In this document: piece by piece, positions 1 through 11,240 of the stretch
How positions within the stretch are numbered: position 1 is the stretch's first letter
Layout of the letters: each line of letters begins with the position of its first letter
DNA from: Lepidodermella squamata
Taxonomy: Eukaryota; Gastrotricha
Direction of reading: 5' to 3'
NCBI GenBank assembly: GCA_047495785.1
Contig: JBLDXI010000060.1
Coordinates: 248,001 to 312,000 of the forward strand
DNA length: 64,000 bases
The notes under the pieces: model-generated
The model's database searches: none
Told to the model about the DNA's origin: nothing
Seen by the model: only the letters and a program-made list of their open reading frames with translations
Translations under genes and position numbers: made by a program

Positions 1-1242
1 AATTTTGCGAACAATATTTTTTCGAAATTAATCGTGCATTTTTTTAATTAATTTTTATAAAAACGTTTACCCGAAATACCTGTAACACTTTTTGAAATTA
101 GTCACAAAATAATCAACATGTTTTTAAATTATTTCTAGTTCTCTCATAACAGCAATAAATAACGTTAAAAACGTTAAAAGCAAGCTAATCCTGTTGTTGA
201 CGACATTCGAGTTAATTTTCATATCAAAAATAAATAAAAACAACGATCATTATGACCAGCCCGAGCGCCCAGAAGAATTGAATCGAATTGAAATTGAATT
301 TGAGCTTTTTTGTGAAAAGCATAGCAGCTGGAACGTGTTTTCTGCTACTGAACCCCTATTTGAAAAATGTTGAACCAATTCCAAGTATGCCTCGCTTGGA
401 AGAGCTTATCTTTCAATTTTACATTTCTCACACTAATTAGGTAAACACTGGCATTTTTTCCAAGTTCCAATCAATATCCGTTCCGTTTCTTAACCCGTTT
501 AGACCGGCATCTAGGATTTTAACGCTACGGTCATAATCTTTTCAGGAATTAATGATGGTATCATAAATATGACAAAAAACTTTTGGGTGACCCCACCCCC
601 AACCGTCTCCGAGTTACGCAATGTCCCATTTATGGGACGCTCGGTCATTCTTATAGGCAAATTTAGAAATAACCATATAAATCAGAATTTTGTCATACTA
701 GTGACTCAGGGCGTCAATAAAAGAGTGAGGAATACGAGGGAAACTATCATCATCTCTATCATCATTTTGGGTGAATGAATAAGTCCAGAACGTCCTCAGT
801 GGCCAAATACTGTCAAAAAGATGTCAAATTATGTCAAAAAATGCATTTTAATCGTTTTAAATTCAGGAAAACGCTTCATTTATAATGTATTTGCTGATAT
901 AATCACCTTCGATTGTACCTAAGTGATCCTAATTCTGATTAAAATTCGTTTTCCCATTTTTTACTTTGAACAACGATAACGGTGAAACCATTTTATTTGA
1001 CAAATAATTCGTGCGCTGGTGTCTTGATTAAATCGATCCTTGCATTATTTATTGGCGCACGTTGCAGCTAAAAAACATTTTTTTGAATGGAATATTGATT
1101 GCATTTTGCTGCTAACCTATAAAAACTGCGGAGGCGGATTATCGAACTCTCACCATGGAAGATTTTTGATGAATGTATTTTTATTGTGAACAATTGGTCA
1201 GTGAGTTTTCAATTAAGAATACAACATACAACTTTGGCAAAC
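1..1242. other. AT-rich intergenic sequence, no gene seen
   Basis: No open frame here has recognisable protein features, conserved splice sites or similarity to other parts of the window. Homopolymer T and A runs are common. A TATA-like element with a short ATG frame lies near 1115-1160 but the frame closes after four codons. Confidence 0.6.
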
Positions 1243-2154
1243 TCAACCCACATCCTGTGTGTCATTCCTAACAGCCCACTTATACACCGGAGTATTAAAC
1301 ATGATGTTGTTCACATAAGAAGCACAGTACATTTTTGGTGTGTGGTATTTGTTGTACAAGCAGTCGCAGTAGAAACGAGCATTGTCGGAGTAGAGCTCGA
1401 GAAAATCGTTTGAGATAAACGGATCAGCGTGATTTACCATAAACCAACTGTTAAGTGATAGAAAATTTACAATTGATAAATGATACCGAAACTTTAGCGA
1501 ACACTAACTCTTTATAGGCTGCTTTTGGTGGGTATGTCATTTTCAAAGCATCACACGGGCTTAAAGTAGTCGTAGTCGCTTCAGGACCGGCAGGGTGAGA
1601 GAAGATTAGCCCGATTCCGATAGAGCTGAAACCTAGCATGACGAATCCCAACGTGCACACCAAACTCAGGTAAAGAGCGATTTTGTAGGGACCCTTAATG
1701 GCGTTATCTCTGGCGATTTGTTCTGGGCTCCACATGAAAGGCGGTCCTGGTGGAGGGACGTAGTTTTCTGGTTCAACTGCAGTTGGCTTCTTCCAAGCAT
1801 AAACTATTGCTGGGATTGCGCAGCACCAGAGACTGGTGATCAATGAACAAATCGACCAACCTCGTGCGCATGATTTGAGCTGTGAAAGTGACGTAGCTGC
1901 TAGATTGAAGCCATTTCTTCGGGGATAATAGCCATAGCCACCATTAATGATGATCACGCTGAAACGGTATCACATATATTATAAGATCGCAAGGAAAATG
2001 TCATAGTAACACTTTACTTTTGTACTTGCGGAGCGCCCATTGCAGCGCCTGTGTGGCTCCATGGTGGCTGTAAAGCGGGAGTTGAGTAGCTTTGAGTGTA
2101 AATATTTTGCGTTTGCAGGCTCGGCATTCCGTAACCGCCATATCCTTGATACAT
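1243..2154 (-). CDS. two-TM family protein A (unrecognised family)
   Basis: Three exons: 2018-2154, 1509-1958, 1243-1447, giving 263 residues. Introns of 59 and 61 nt have GT-AG ends and phases that match the paralogs at 2657-3548 and 21099-21946; the last exon is 205 nt in all three. The N-terminus (about 1-45) is rich in Tyr, Gly, Gln, Pro and Ser. Next comes a basic/Cys segment reading CARGWSIC leading into TM1 with a WCCAIPAIVYAW core, a Pro-rich loop, and TM2 around residues 145-170. A conserved C-terminal module follows with the ELYSDNARFYC motif and several cysteines. The layout (flexible Pro/Tyr-rich N-terminus, Cys-flanked TM, short loop, TM) recalls CD225/dispanin proteins, but that is only a resemblance. 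The function is unknown. Confidence is high that the gene is real, because three intact paralogs keep frame and exon lengths. Confidence 0.8.
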
Positions 2155-2273
2155 CGTATCGAATAAGTTTCAAAATTGTTTCGACAGCAGCAAAATTCCG
2201 ACAGGTAAAATACCCTCAGCCCATTCCATCTTGGTGGAGAAACAACTGTTTTCGCACTGTTTTGTTTGAAAAC

Positions 2274-2322
2274 AACTATCGATTTATTACCGCCTATGCG
2301 TGGTAACAAATGCTAAAATCAA
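2274..2322 (-). promoter_or_regulatory. conserved upstream block of two-TM gene A
   Basis: This block, 120-168 bp upstream of the start at 2154, is shared with 3661-3709 upstream of gene B and partly with 22465-22502. The common core is TATCGATTT, a short spacer, then GTGGTAACAAATGCT or close variants. It is the best conserved non-coding stretch between the paralogs, so a promoter role is plausible. It could also be residual duplication identity. Confidence 0.35.
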
Positions 2323-2656
2323 TTACACATTCGTAGCGAAGCCAATAATTATCGATTGGCCCGATTCTCCTTTCAACCATGGATGACTCCCATTGATGAC
2401 GGAATCTAAGGAGGGGTCCGGGATTCTCATCTGTGATTAGGTTTGCGAATATCCATCCATTTTGAACGCTCGAACCCGGAACCTTCTGATAGAGAAGAAA
2501 GCAATCTGATAGAACAAAGCCTTTGCGTTTGCGTCAAGGTCTTAGGTAAATCTATTCTTGAATTGGAAAACAGGCCGAAGGCAAAATACCAAACTCCAAC
2601 CATCAAAGACGTTCTAGATTAATATAGTTTTTATTGACAGAACTGTGTTGGCAAAT
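2323..2656. other. intergenic between two-TM genes A and B
   Basis: No gene seen. Parts resemble the flank at 3765-3830 (for example a GGATGAC...ATTGATGACG stretch), consistent with this flank having been duplicated together with the genes. Confidence 0.5.
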
Positions 2657-3548
2657 TCAACCCAGGCTTAGTGTATCATTCATACGAGCGGCATAATACA
2701 CTTCTGAATTGAACATAACACTGTTCACATAAGAAGCACAGTACATCCTTAGAATGCGATATTTGTCAAAAACGCAGTTGCAGTAGAAGCGGGCGTTGTC
2801 TGAGTAGAGCTCGAGGAAGTCCTTTGAAACATAAGGATCATCGTGATTCACCATCAGCCACCTGATAAACCATAGAAAGTTACAGTTAAAAATTCAAACA
2901 GAAACACTAACTCTTTATAGGCTGCTTTCGGGGGGTATGTCATTAGCAAAGCATCACACGGGCTTAAAGTCGTCGTAGTTCCTTGAGGACCGGCAGGATG
3001 AGAGAGGAAAATACTGAGTCCTGCAGAGGCGAAAGCCAGCATGAAGAATCCCACCGTGCACGCTACACTCAGATAATATGCAGTTTTGTAGGGACTTTTG
3101 ATGGCGGCATCTCTCGCGATTTGTTCCGGAGTCCACATTAACGGCGGTCCAGGCGGCGAGTCGTAGTTTTCTGGCTCAACTGCACTTGGCTTTCTCCAAG
3201 CGTAAACAATAGCAGGGATAGCACAACACCAGAGACCGGTTAATAATGAACAAATAGACCAGCATCGTGCGCAGGCCTTTAGCCTTGGAAGTGGGGTAGC
3301 TGCTAGTTTGAAGTTAGTTCCTTGGTGATGTAAGCCATAACCATAACCGGCATTGACAATTATAACGCTGAAAAAAGCTCGCATTGACATGAAAACATGG
3401 TGATAAAATGTTACTTTTGCGCTTGCGGAGCGCCCATCGCATTAATGTGACTCCATGATGGCTGTATAGCAGGAGTAGCGTACGCTGAGGCGTAAGTATT
3501 GTGGGTTTGCTGGCCTGGCATTGGGCTGCCGCCATATCCTTGATTCAT
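2657..3548 (-). CDS. two-TM family protein B (unrecognised family)
   Basis: Exons 3415-3548, 2912-3367 and 2657-2861 give 264 residues. Splice sites and phases are the same as in gene A (introns 47 and 50 nt; last exon again 205 nt). N-terminus of about 45 residues starts MNQGYGG and is rich in Gln, Pro, Ser and Tyr. A CARCWSIC segment precedes TM1, then a loop carrying the SPPGPPLMWTPEQIARD motif, TM2, a TTTTLSPCDAL linker and the ELYSDNARFYC C-terminal module. It lies head-to-tail with gene A and is most similar to it, so it is a tandem duplicate. A membrane location is inferred. No enzyme or receptor motif is visible. Confidence 0.8.
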
Positions 3549-3660
3549 ATTCGCGAAGCTTTTGATAACTGCGAAATTTGGCTAACCCTTCGCAATTCTT
3601 CAACGCTTGTTCTAGATTTTGAAACATACTACTGTATTCGCAACCCTTTGTTCGAAGTTA

Positions 3661-3709
3661 TATATCGATTTTATATTTTCTACGCATGGTAACAAATGCT
3701 ACTATCAAT
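3661..3709 (-). promoter_or_regulatory. conserved upstream block of two-TM gene B
   Basis: Counterpart of the block at 2274-2322, 113-161 bp upstream of the start at 3548. It carries TATCGATTTTAT and TGGTAACAAATGCTAC. A regulatory role is inferred only from its conservation and position. Confidence 0.35.
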
Positions 3710-4083
3710 GAAAAATTAATAGCGATGCACGAAAATATAGATTCTCTTAAAACATCTTTTTCGGTCGTTTTATGGATGACGCCCCTTATTGATGACGAGA
3801 TCTGGGAAGATTTCAGTCTATCATCTTCCAAGACTCGTGCCTGTGATATATGAATGACGGCTGACAACAAGTTTGTCTGAATTTAGCGACAGTGATAGAA
3901 ACAAATACGATAATTTTGAATTGAGTTTCGAGATCGCGATTTCTTCTTCGCTAAGTTCACAAGTAATGTTATCTTTGAATCAGCAGGACTATCTGTAACC
4001 TTGCGACTTTCTTGTGATAAGGCAAGCGAGAGATAAAACTTGATATTGGTGAAGTCGACTTGGTAGCTTATAGATACTGTCTT
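3710..4083. other. intergenic between divergent genes
   Basis: No gene seen. It separates the two-TM gene B (minus) from the SCAMP gene (plus) and probably holds both promoters. Confidence 0.5.
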
Positions 4084-4935
4084 ATGATGGAAGGCGAAGC
4101 CAGAGGAAATGTTCCATCTCAGATGGTTCTACAAACGCGTATGAAATCACCAAGAACAGCTTACAGTTTTCACACCACCTCTTTTTACAGCTAGAGCGAA
4201 GAATTTCCCAATATGCAAGCCGTGTTTCTACCAAAATATCAGAGAGGACATCCCTCCTCGCCACCGATTAGCTGTTCAGCTTGCTTACGCAACATGGATG
4301 GGTAAATTTTCACCATAACAGACCGCAACAGACCGCAACTCCTCGCCATGTTTTCTGTCGACCAGGCTTGATATTCTATTTTCTGCTTACATTGATTGTC
4401 ATCATTTCCGCATGGCTGGTTATTGGACCTAATGATCAGGACTACACAAGCATCGCTGTGACGAGTCTTCTGATCAACATCGTTGAGACTCTGATCTTAG
4501 TCCCGCTTAACTATGTTCTGTGGTTTCGAGCTGTGTATCGCGGCTTCCGACAGAGCGGTGGGAATAACATGAATTTCTGCCTCTACTTTGTTACTTCATT
4601 CGCTTTCATCATCATTCTCGGCTTCGATATAGCTGGATTCGAACACTTCTCACCGTAAGCTATAAAAATATTGTCAATATTTTAAGGATAATTCATTTTG
4701 TAGGGGATTTATGAGTGGGCTCGATCTAATGAAGTCTACACGAATCGACTTTGTCCTCGTGGGAGCTGCTATGGTAACCTCGGCAACTTTTGGCTCAATT
4801 GTTGTGCTAGCTATCATCGTGCTATTCGTTAAAATTTTCCTGACTTTCCTTTCATCTGGTGCTGATTTAAATGCCCAAGCTCGTTCAGCGGGCGAAGATT
4901 TACGGGCTACAATTACAGAATTCGACGATAATTAA
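4084..4935 (+). CDS. Scamp: secretory carrier-associated membrane protein (SCAMP), short form
   Basis: Four exons: 4084-4138, 4191-4301, 4366-4654, 4704-4935 (introns 52, 64 and 49 nt, phases 1, 1, 2) give 228 residues. SCAMPs are four-TM proteins of secretory and recycling vesicles. The recognised core is here: a cysteine-containing segment (PICKPCFYQNIREDIP) before TM1, TM1 around 58-78, TM2, the amphipathic loop LWFRAVYRGFR that corresponds to the W-Y/F-R-P-x-Y-x-A-F-R loop of SCAMPs, then TM3 and TM4, ending in a short acidic tail. Only about 20 residues precede the core, so the NPF repeats and coiled coil of long SCAMPs are absent, as in the short vertebrate forms. A polyadenylation-like AATAAA follows the stop at about 4940. 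The start ATG-ATG at 4084 is the first in-frame one. Confidence 0.85.
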
Positions 4936-5096
4936 TATAAATAAAAACAACTTGTTTGTGAGATCAATTTACGTCACTGGGTTAAACACCCTTATCAGCG
5001 TGGGACACTCCGCCATGACTGCTCCAGAGCCCAGGCTGATTAGTATTAAGGTGACTGATAGATGCATTTATTGTATTAATTAAAGGCTTTAACAAG

Positions 5097-5507
5097 ATGG
5101 CGCGACTTTTTCTTGTTGCTGTTCTCGCAATTAGCCTAGGAATAAGCGGTAGGTATTACCATTCCACACCTTCTAATTTGAAAAATTGTTGTTGCATTTC
5201 AGATGGTTTAAAGTGTTGGGTAGGTTTGGATACGTTCACTCAAGCTGATGGCTGTGTTTGGTGCGAAAAAGTGAAGGCGACTTATCAAAGTTTTACCGCA
5301 GTCGAAAAGTCCTGCTACGACGAGCACAATTTCCCGCCAAACGCGACGAATTCTTGTCAGAAAATCGAAGTGAAAGGCATCCGGAATACTATATGCCTCT
5401 GCAATGACGTCGATCTATGTAACCATACAGCAACGCTTCAAACTAGCTTTATTATTGTGATATCAACTTGTTTATTGAAAATCCTCCTTAATATCATAAA
5501 GTGTTAG
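5097..5507 (+). CDS. Ly6/uPAR-like secreted or GPI-anchored protein 1
   Basis: Exons 5097-5148 and 5203-5507 (intron 54 nt ending TTTCAG) give 118 residues. Residues 1-18 form a signal peptide. The mature part has eight cysteines and ends the domain with CLCNDVDLCN, the C-x-C...C-N signature of three-finger Ly6/uPAR domains. A C-terminal hydrophobic stretch (about 98-116) fits a GPI-anchor signal. The intron is in frame and would also read through, but splicing restores the signal peptide to domain junction. AATAAA overlaps the stop region at 5508. Likely role is extracellular binding or modulation at the cell surface; the partner is unknown. It converges on the RING-CH gene with only 20 bp between the stops. 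Confidence 0.75.
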   Translation: MARLFLVAVLAISLGISGRYYHSTPSNLKNCCCISDGLKCWVGLDTFTQADGCVWCEKVKATYQSFTAVEKSCYDEHNFPPNATNSCQKIEVKGIRNTICLCNDVDLCNHTATLQTSFIIVISTCLLKILLNIIKC

Positions 5508-5527
5508 AATAAACGGCTATGTTGTAC

Positions 5528-6100
5528 CTACAAGACTTTGATAACTGGCGGCATTTTGAAAATGAATGGCCGTGACTTGACAAAAATCGTGCGCCAAGCC
5601 GTGCAGAACCCAACCAGTGAAGCGCTGCCAACGCCAAGTACAGGCAAAACAATGAAAAGAAGCCGTTCTTTGCGTTGATAGCGGCTCAGACCAGCTAGGT
5701 AAGTGTCGTTTTGCACGATAACTTTGACGAGGATGAGAATGGACAGGACAAAGACGATTAGGCAAATGAGGAGCCCGCAGCTGCAACCCAGGAAGCTTTT
5801 GTTGACCGGCGAGCCTTGAAGGATGACTTCAAACGGCTTGCGACATCGCTCGCACGTCAGATCGATTTCTTTCTTCGCCGCTTTCTGCGCCTTGATGTAC
5901 TTCTCGAAGCATTTCTGATGCGTGTATTTTAGTGAAAAGTCGGTACACGCGCAGATGCTGCCGTACAGGCTGTCGTTGAGCAAGCCACTCATCGGCCGTT
6001 TCTGGCAGAATCGGCAGATTGGAAGCGTAGCATGTTTGTTGCCCAGCAGAGGCGCCACGTCGCCAGCAGTTGAATCTGTAACGTCGATTGATGGCATCAT
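5528..6100 (-). CDS. MARCH-type RING-CH E3 ubiquitin ligase-like membrane protein
   Basis: Single exon, 190 residues, start ATG-ATG at 6100. Residues about 29-92 form a RING-CH (RINGv) finger: CRFC, CAC, HQKC and CERC supply the C4HC3 zinc ligands with His in fourth-pair position, as in MARCH proteins. Two hydrophobic segments follow (about 103-126 and 143-168), matching the usual RINGv plus two-TM layout. Such proteins sit in endomembranes and ubiquitinate membrane cargo. A tryptophan-containing tail typical of RING-CH domains is not obvious, so the substrate cannot be inferred. It overlaps the 3' UTR region of the convergent Ly6-like gene. Confidence 0.82.
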   Translation of the reverse strand: MMPSIDVTDSTAGDVAPLLGNKHATLPICRFCQKRPMSGLLNDSLYGSICACTDFSLKYTHQKCFEKYIKAQKAAKKEIDLTCERCRKPFEVILQGSPVNKSFLGCSCGLLICLIVFVLSILILVKVIVQNDTYLAGLSRYQRKERLLFIVLPVLGVGSASLVGFCTAWRTIFVKSRPFIFKMPPVIKVL

Positions 6101-6437
6101 TCAAGTTGTTTTTCAGGCAAAAGCAATGTCGCGATGAGTCAATAGGTGAAGTTGATGGGTGGATGGTTAAAATAATATCCGGCTAATATCGAGGATGCCA
6201 CTAGGCTAGTGGCGAAGAATTTCCGGGAAGGAAAAGCCGTTATTAGCAATATTGAGAAGCTGCGACTAGATTTTCAGTGCATTATGGCGAAGTTATGAGC
6301 TAAGATGAGCTGAATTTCACATAAGAGCGATAGCCTAATGCGAGTTTGGCACACATTAGCAGAGCGTAGACATTTTCTCACAACGAAAGAGTTACGTTAT
6401 GTTAACAACAGCAAAAACAGAGGCGATTCAAAATAGC
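6101..6437. other. intergenic, no gene seen
   Basis: No supported feature. It separates two minus-strand genes. Confidence 0.5.
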
Positions 6438-7071
6438 TTAATAACTTGATGTGGTAGTTTCGTCCCGGGCAATTTTCAAAATTGTGGGAATATTTGCTGC
6501 CACAGGAATGCAGAACAAAATGAAAATTATTGTTGCCGCCATGCTGAGAGCCCAGGCACACTTGTATGGCGCTCTGATTCTAGTCTCCTCGTCGTGCTGC
6601 TGCGGGGTCCAAAACAACACCGGTGTATTCGGAGGCACATAGCCCTCTTCTCCGACTGCATCTCGTCTCCTCCAAGCGAGAATTACGGCGGGGATAGCGA
6701 GAAACAGAATGCCGGTGAACATGGCGCAAATGGACCATCCTCTTGCACACGATCTCAACCTGGCGACTGAAAATGATTCGCAACAATTAGCACTTGCTCT
6801 GTACCTAGAATCTATAACAACGAAACTGGAAAAAACTCATGATAGGCTGTAGAGAGAAAGCGTGTTCATCAAACTTTTGAACTGGGGCCGTATTGCTGTA
6901 ATAAATAGGCTGCGTCGATATTATCGGGATTTGTGATGGCGCTTGCATGTAGCCATGATTGCTATAGTTATTGATTGGTGGGTATGAGCCGTATTGATTT
7001 TGAAAGCCAGGAGGTTGAGCCCATGTCTTCTGACCATCGTTATAGTTCGGGGATGGTGTCTGACTGATCAT
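6438..7071 (-). CDS. two-TM family protein C, short form
   Basis: Exons 6875-7071 and 6438-6825 (intron 49 nt) give 194 residues. The first exon encodes a Pro/Tyr/Asn/Gln-rich N-terminus of about 65 residues and ends in phase 2 after VQ, exactly as in genes A and B. The second exon starts with a VVI segment and carries CARGWSIC, TM1 with AIPAVILAWRR, a loop with LFWTPQQHDEE, and TM2. Translation then stops after TTTSSY, so this member lacks the third exon with the ELYSDNARFYC module. The donor is GTTTGA, weaker than in the paralogs. It is either a natural short form or one that lost its last exon. Confidence 0.72.
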
Positions 7072-8224
7072 TTTATTGTGCGCGAAAGTGGAACAAATTT
7101 TGTAAAATACAAAATTATCAAATCCAAGGTGGGTTTAAGAAAACCAACCAAGCATAACGCTGTTTTTACGTTGGCGTTGAAATGAATAATTAATAGCAAC
7201 CTAAATAACTTGGCGCACCTAAGCGACTGCAATGAAGAATCGATACAGCGGTGTTGCAGGAGCGGGGGTGCGCCCACTATAATTTGATTGTGATAAGAAC
7301 GATCCTTCTGAACCCTGGAGAGACCAATTGTCGTTGGACGGTTTACTGTCGGTCGGCCTTCGAATGCTTTGGAATTCAAAATTGCCCCGCCATGCGTACC
7401 GACAAGCGATTTGTGTTTATTTGAGATCTAAAGCCTTGATAATGATATCCGCAAGAGAACCCTTGTCCTCCCCACAAGACCCCTGCAACTATAGAGGAAA
7501 TCATGAGGTGCATTTATTTTGATTGATACCACGCCGAGTGTTGGTATTTTGCGCCCCGGCACCTCGTGTGACTCGTGAGATAACGAACGGCATAGCCTAA
7601 TTACTCTTCTCATCGATGTTCAGCATTCTCTCCTGATCACACATTTTCATCGATCTCTGACAAACTGGTTTTGCAGACAGCCGACAGGCGTAAATATGGA
7701 ATCAATCAACTACCCTATAATTTTGCGGATGACCCAAAAGTCCAGCATTTTCCCCCAGAATTACGAATTCTCTTTATTAATCATTAGTTAGGGAGCGCTC
7801 CTACCCTGTGGGAGGCTGTATCAAACGGTGTTTCAGATTTCAGTGTTGCAAATCAAGGTTCGCAGCTCACGAGCTGCCCGTCAACCCCGCCAAAAATGCG
7901 GACAGCGGCAATAGACAAACGATAAAAAGATATTTTTGGTTGAGAAATTTCCGCTGTAGAAGGGATATAAGCTGTCCTCGTTCATGTACAAGATTATTAC
8001 TGTATTCGGTTTTTCGAATCCCCATCTATTTAATACCATCTGGATTTTAGACATAAAGCCTATTTTTGTTTTTCTCATTTCCCCTATTTCATTTCATCAT
8101 TCGATCGATTAAATGATCAATTGAAACACGAGTTGTGTTGTCCAAGAACAAATAGAAGAGAAGAGTCTGGTCGTTATTGCAAAACGATTGCGAATCGGCA
8201 AGCTCGTTGCAGTGTTGTAGAGCC
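7072..8224. other. intergenic flank duplicated at 22.1-23.3 kb
   Basis: No gene seen. Segments near 7800-7890 (TATCAAACGG..., AAGGTTCGCAGCTC) recur near 22900-22960, so this 5' flank was copied together with the channel gene. Confidence 0.5.
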
Positions 8225-9513
8225 ATGTTCAAATTATACTCGATTGTTCTATTTTTGAAAATAGCCAGCGCAGAATACGTGCCCGAGGAGCTAACTTTTA
8301 GGAACGAAATTGTTGAGAGATGCAAACTTGACCAAAATATTCGCCCTGTTTTACACTTCAATGAGACCCTTCTGCTGAACGCTTCTTTCGTCGCCTATCG
8401 ATTCTGCGGGATAGGAACACAAGAGGAATGGTAAGACATTTTCGAAGATTGTATGTGCGAATAACGTGCGATCATAGGCTTTGCGTTGTTGGAGAGGTTT
8501 GGATGGAGTGGAATCATCCGTGTGCTTAATGGGACGGCTCTAATACAAACGTTGAATGGATTGAAATGCGAGGCAGTGAAACCTGGTTCCCTCTCATCAT
8601 GCATTACAACAACTGGGATGATATGGGATACATGGACACGTGAGTCACTATACATTGCTATGATCTATGATGCATAAGGAACAGAATTCCATTTTAATCA
8701 GTGTTGCGCAAGGAGGAGTCGTAAATTACAATAAAAATGGGCACGTCGAGATGGTCAGCATTGCAATGTTTCAATCATTCTGTGAACTTGAGTAAGGCAC
8801 TTTTTTTAAGCTATCCATACCTTTAGTCCTTCATTCAAAATACTAGCGTTATCAAATTCCCATTTGACGAGCAAAATTGTTCGGTAAGACTGGACTCGTT
8901 TTACGGGTTGAATCAAGTCGATATGCGCCTCAGTGCCGACCCATTACGTTTCGATAATTACGGCAGTTTCACGACCAGCATGGACATGTGGTATTTGGTC
9001 GCTAGCTACGCTGAAAGGCACGAAAGTGAGGACGATTATAAAGCGAAATACGCCAACGTCAAATTCGTCTTCACAATGCGTCGCAAACCAGCGAGTTACA
9101 TCGTCATTATTTTCATCCCGAATCTGTGTCTAATCCTGCTTCTACTTTCGTCCGGCTTCATGCCGCCCGAAAACCCGGATCGGCCGACTTACTGCATCAC
9201 AGTGGTGCTGGCCTACACAGTGGCCTACTCGACAGTCAGCTCGTTGATTCCTGGTTCGGCTGCTGTTCCGCATATCATTGTATTCATAACGCATCAGCTG
9301 GTCATAAGTACGCTGTGCTCGATCTACTGTTTAATCGCCTGTGATTTGGCAACGCGCGAGACATTCCATCGCCAGAAAACCATACCACTTTATGGTAAAA
9401 ACAGACATTTCAGCATCTCCGTCATTCGACTGATGGATGCGATATTCTTCGGAGTTTTGACGTCAGTTGACTTTATTTTAGCCGTGCTGTTTGTCTTGGT
9501 CATAACTGGGTGA
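8225..9513 (+). pseudogene. Cys-loop ligand-gated ion channel, copy with premature stop
   Basis: Exons 8225-8430, 8478-8639, 8702-8791, 8847-9513 have lengths 206, 162, 90 and 667, identical to the intact paralog at 23299-24595. It keeps the signal peptide, a 13-residue Cys-loop with FPFD, four TM segments and the PDRP-x2-C start of M2. In exon 2 the codon after HPCA is TAA (8527-8529), where the paralog has AGG, so translation would stop in the extracellular domain after about 85 residues. No other frame damage is visible, which suggests recent inactivation, readthrough or a base error. A candidate trans-splice acceptor (GTTGTAG) lies just before the start, and AATAAA lies at about 9523. Confidence 0.8.
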
Positions 9514-10980
9514 TCGAATTTCAATAAATCCCTCAAAAACACGGGCTTAATTCATAGTCACATTTATTCATGGAGACATTTAACATGTTTGCATGATGAT
9601 TCAGCAAAGCGAGAGCTCGATCAGCTTTCTGCTGACTGACGTGAATGCCAAATTGATTGACCGCATAATAATTTTCGGAATGTCCGTGTCAGTCCTGCAT
9701 TCATTTCGGATTAAGTATCAGCTATCCCCATTTTTATTTACTGATTAATGTATTTTATTGGTTGACAAACTAGCTTGGATGTGTGTTCATGGAATTATTA
9801 ATTAGGAAATCGGTTTGTAATGCCATTTTCGATATAGACGTTTCTCAATGATAAGGCCCTGAATGGAAGATTACCACTGTCGGCCTGCGGCCTTTGACAG
9901 TTGACGGGGAACTCCGTGACTTTGTCAAGCACGCGGGCGCGTCTGACTTTAAACAGGCATAACCTACGTATAACCTTTTCGTTCACACCCATGATCCATG
10001 ATGGTTGACTTGACATTAGGGTCCATATCACGCATCTTATCAAGTTACATAGTAGCCGGGGCTTTTATTTGAGATGGGCTTGCAAGTCAATGTATCGTTG
10101 CTCAGGAGGCTTCAATTCAAGATGAGCTACAAATCACGAATTCGCAAGTATTTGAACATTTACGTGTTAGTCATATTTGCTTACTCAGTAAAAATAGAGC
10201 GCATACGTTACGTAAGGGTTTTTACCAAACTTGAGCGGGTCCGTTGCTAGGGAACGTGCTACCACCGCTAGTCGCAGGCCAAAAGTTGCCATGTCACACA
10301 AACCGAAAAACAGTACGAATTGCATGTGCCCGGGAGACTTTTCATAGGAGGATTGAAACAGGTGATAGACGACTGATGACGCCATGTTACAAGAGTTAGC
10401 ATGTTGTGCGCCGAAGTCGTGCGCACAACTGCACGCGGCATGCAGTGGTAACACTGCACATTTTCTACTGGCACACCTTAATCCTGCTGAAAATGGGGTT
10501 TATTTTTTTATCACTCCCTACAGATGCCTTTTGACGACCTGTGCACCGACTGAACGACTCGCGACAACTCGAGTTCCTCGTCACTCTCATTTTTTATTGA
10601 TACTTACTAATCCTCCTTGTACAAACATACACACCTGCGGCAATCTTGAACACGCCTTTTACATCTTCAGTAATAAGAATAAGCAATAATCGATGGTTGT
10701 GAGACAGTTGGATAGTCTGTTTTTTGTACGTACACCACTATCCTCCTTGACGACACGCCTAACAACGGAATACAGCCTGCATCGGGTAACTGTGACTACA
10801 CCGCTATCCTTTTTAGATGCCCCACTATCCTCCTCGACGACCGACAGACCGACAGACCGACAGACCGAACACGACCTACTACAACGGGAGTTCCCCGTCA
10901 TAATTTACGTTTCATGAATTGGAAAACAAATTATTGTTTGGCTCTTGGGTCTATGCAACGTCTTTTGCAATGTGCATGAC
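9514..10980. other. intergenic; GACA-type microsatellite
   Basis: No gene seen; short open frames at 10384-10689 and nearby lack any protein feature. A short tandem repeat of GACCGACA units is at about 10839-10868, next to repeated CCACTATCCTCCT motifs (10737 and 10823). Confidence 0.5.
10839..10868. repeat. simple tandem repeat (GACAGACC)n
   Basis: About four consecutive ACCGACAG units are visible directly. The array is too short and too regular to be anything but a microsatellite. Confidence 0.7.
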
Positions 10981-11190
10981 ACTGGCTTTAGCATGTTCAA
11001 CCCAGGTTCGGTGTGTTGTTCCTACAAGCGGAATAATACACTTCTGAATTGAACATAATGTTGTTCACATAAGGAGCACAGTACATCCTGAGAATGCGAT
11101 ATTTGTCAAAAACGCAGTTTCAGTAGGAGCGGGTCTGAGTAGAGCTCAAGGAAATCCTTTGAGACATAAGGATCGGCGTGAATCGTGAAT
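10981..11190 (-). pseudogene. relic of the third exon of a two-TM family gene
   Basis: The reverse strand matches exon 3 of gene B (2657-2861) closely: the motifs around Y-C-A-S-Y, the cysteine region and the ELYSD segment are recognisable, but a short deletion near 11135 breaks the frame. No exons 1 or 2 follow. It is an orphan exon left from a former family member. Confidence 0.7.
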
Positions 11191-11240
11191 GAAGCATGAT
11201 TAAAGCAACGGCATGATGTGGTAAACGAACATTATTCGAA

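Noticed and set aside
569-778. 69-codon open frame
   Set aside because: No signal, domain, splice partner or paralog; composition is like the flanking AT-rich DNA.
4281-4320. SCAMP start at 4281
   Set aside because: This part is the end of exon 2 and an intron; upstream exons restore the conserved cysteine segment and correct phase.
10839-10868. CRISPR-like repeat
   Set aside because: Uninterrupted 8-bp units without spacers; a eukaryotic microsatellite.
10384-10917. plus-strand frames of 101 and 74 codons
   Set aside because: Overlap a microsatellite and short repeats; no protein features.
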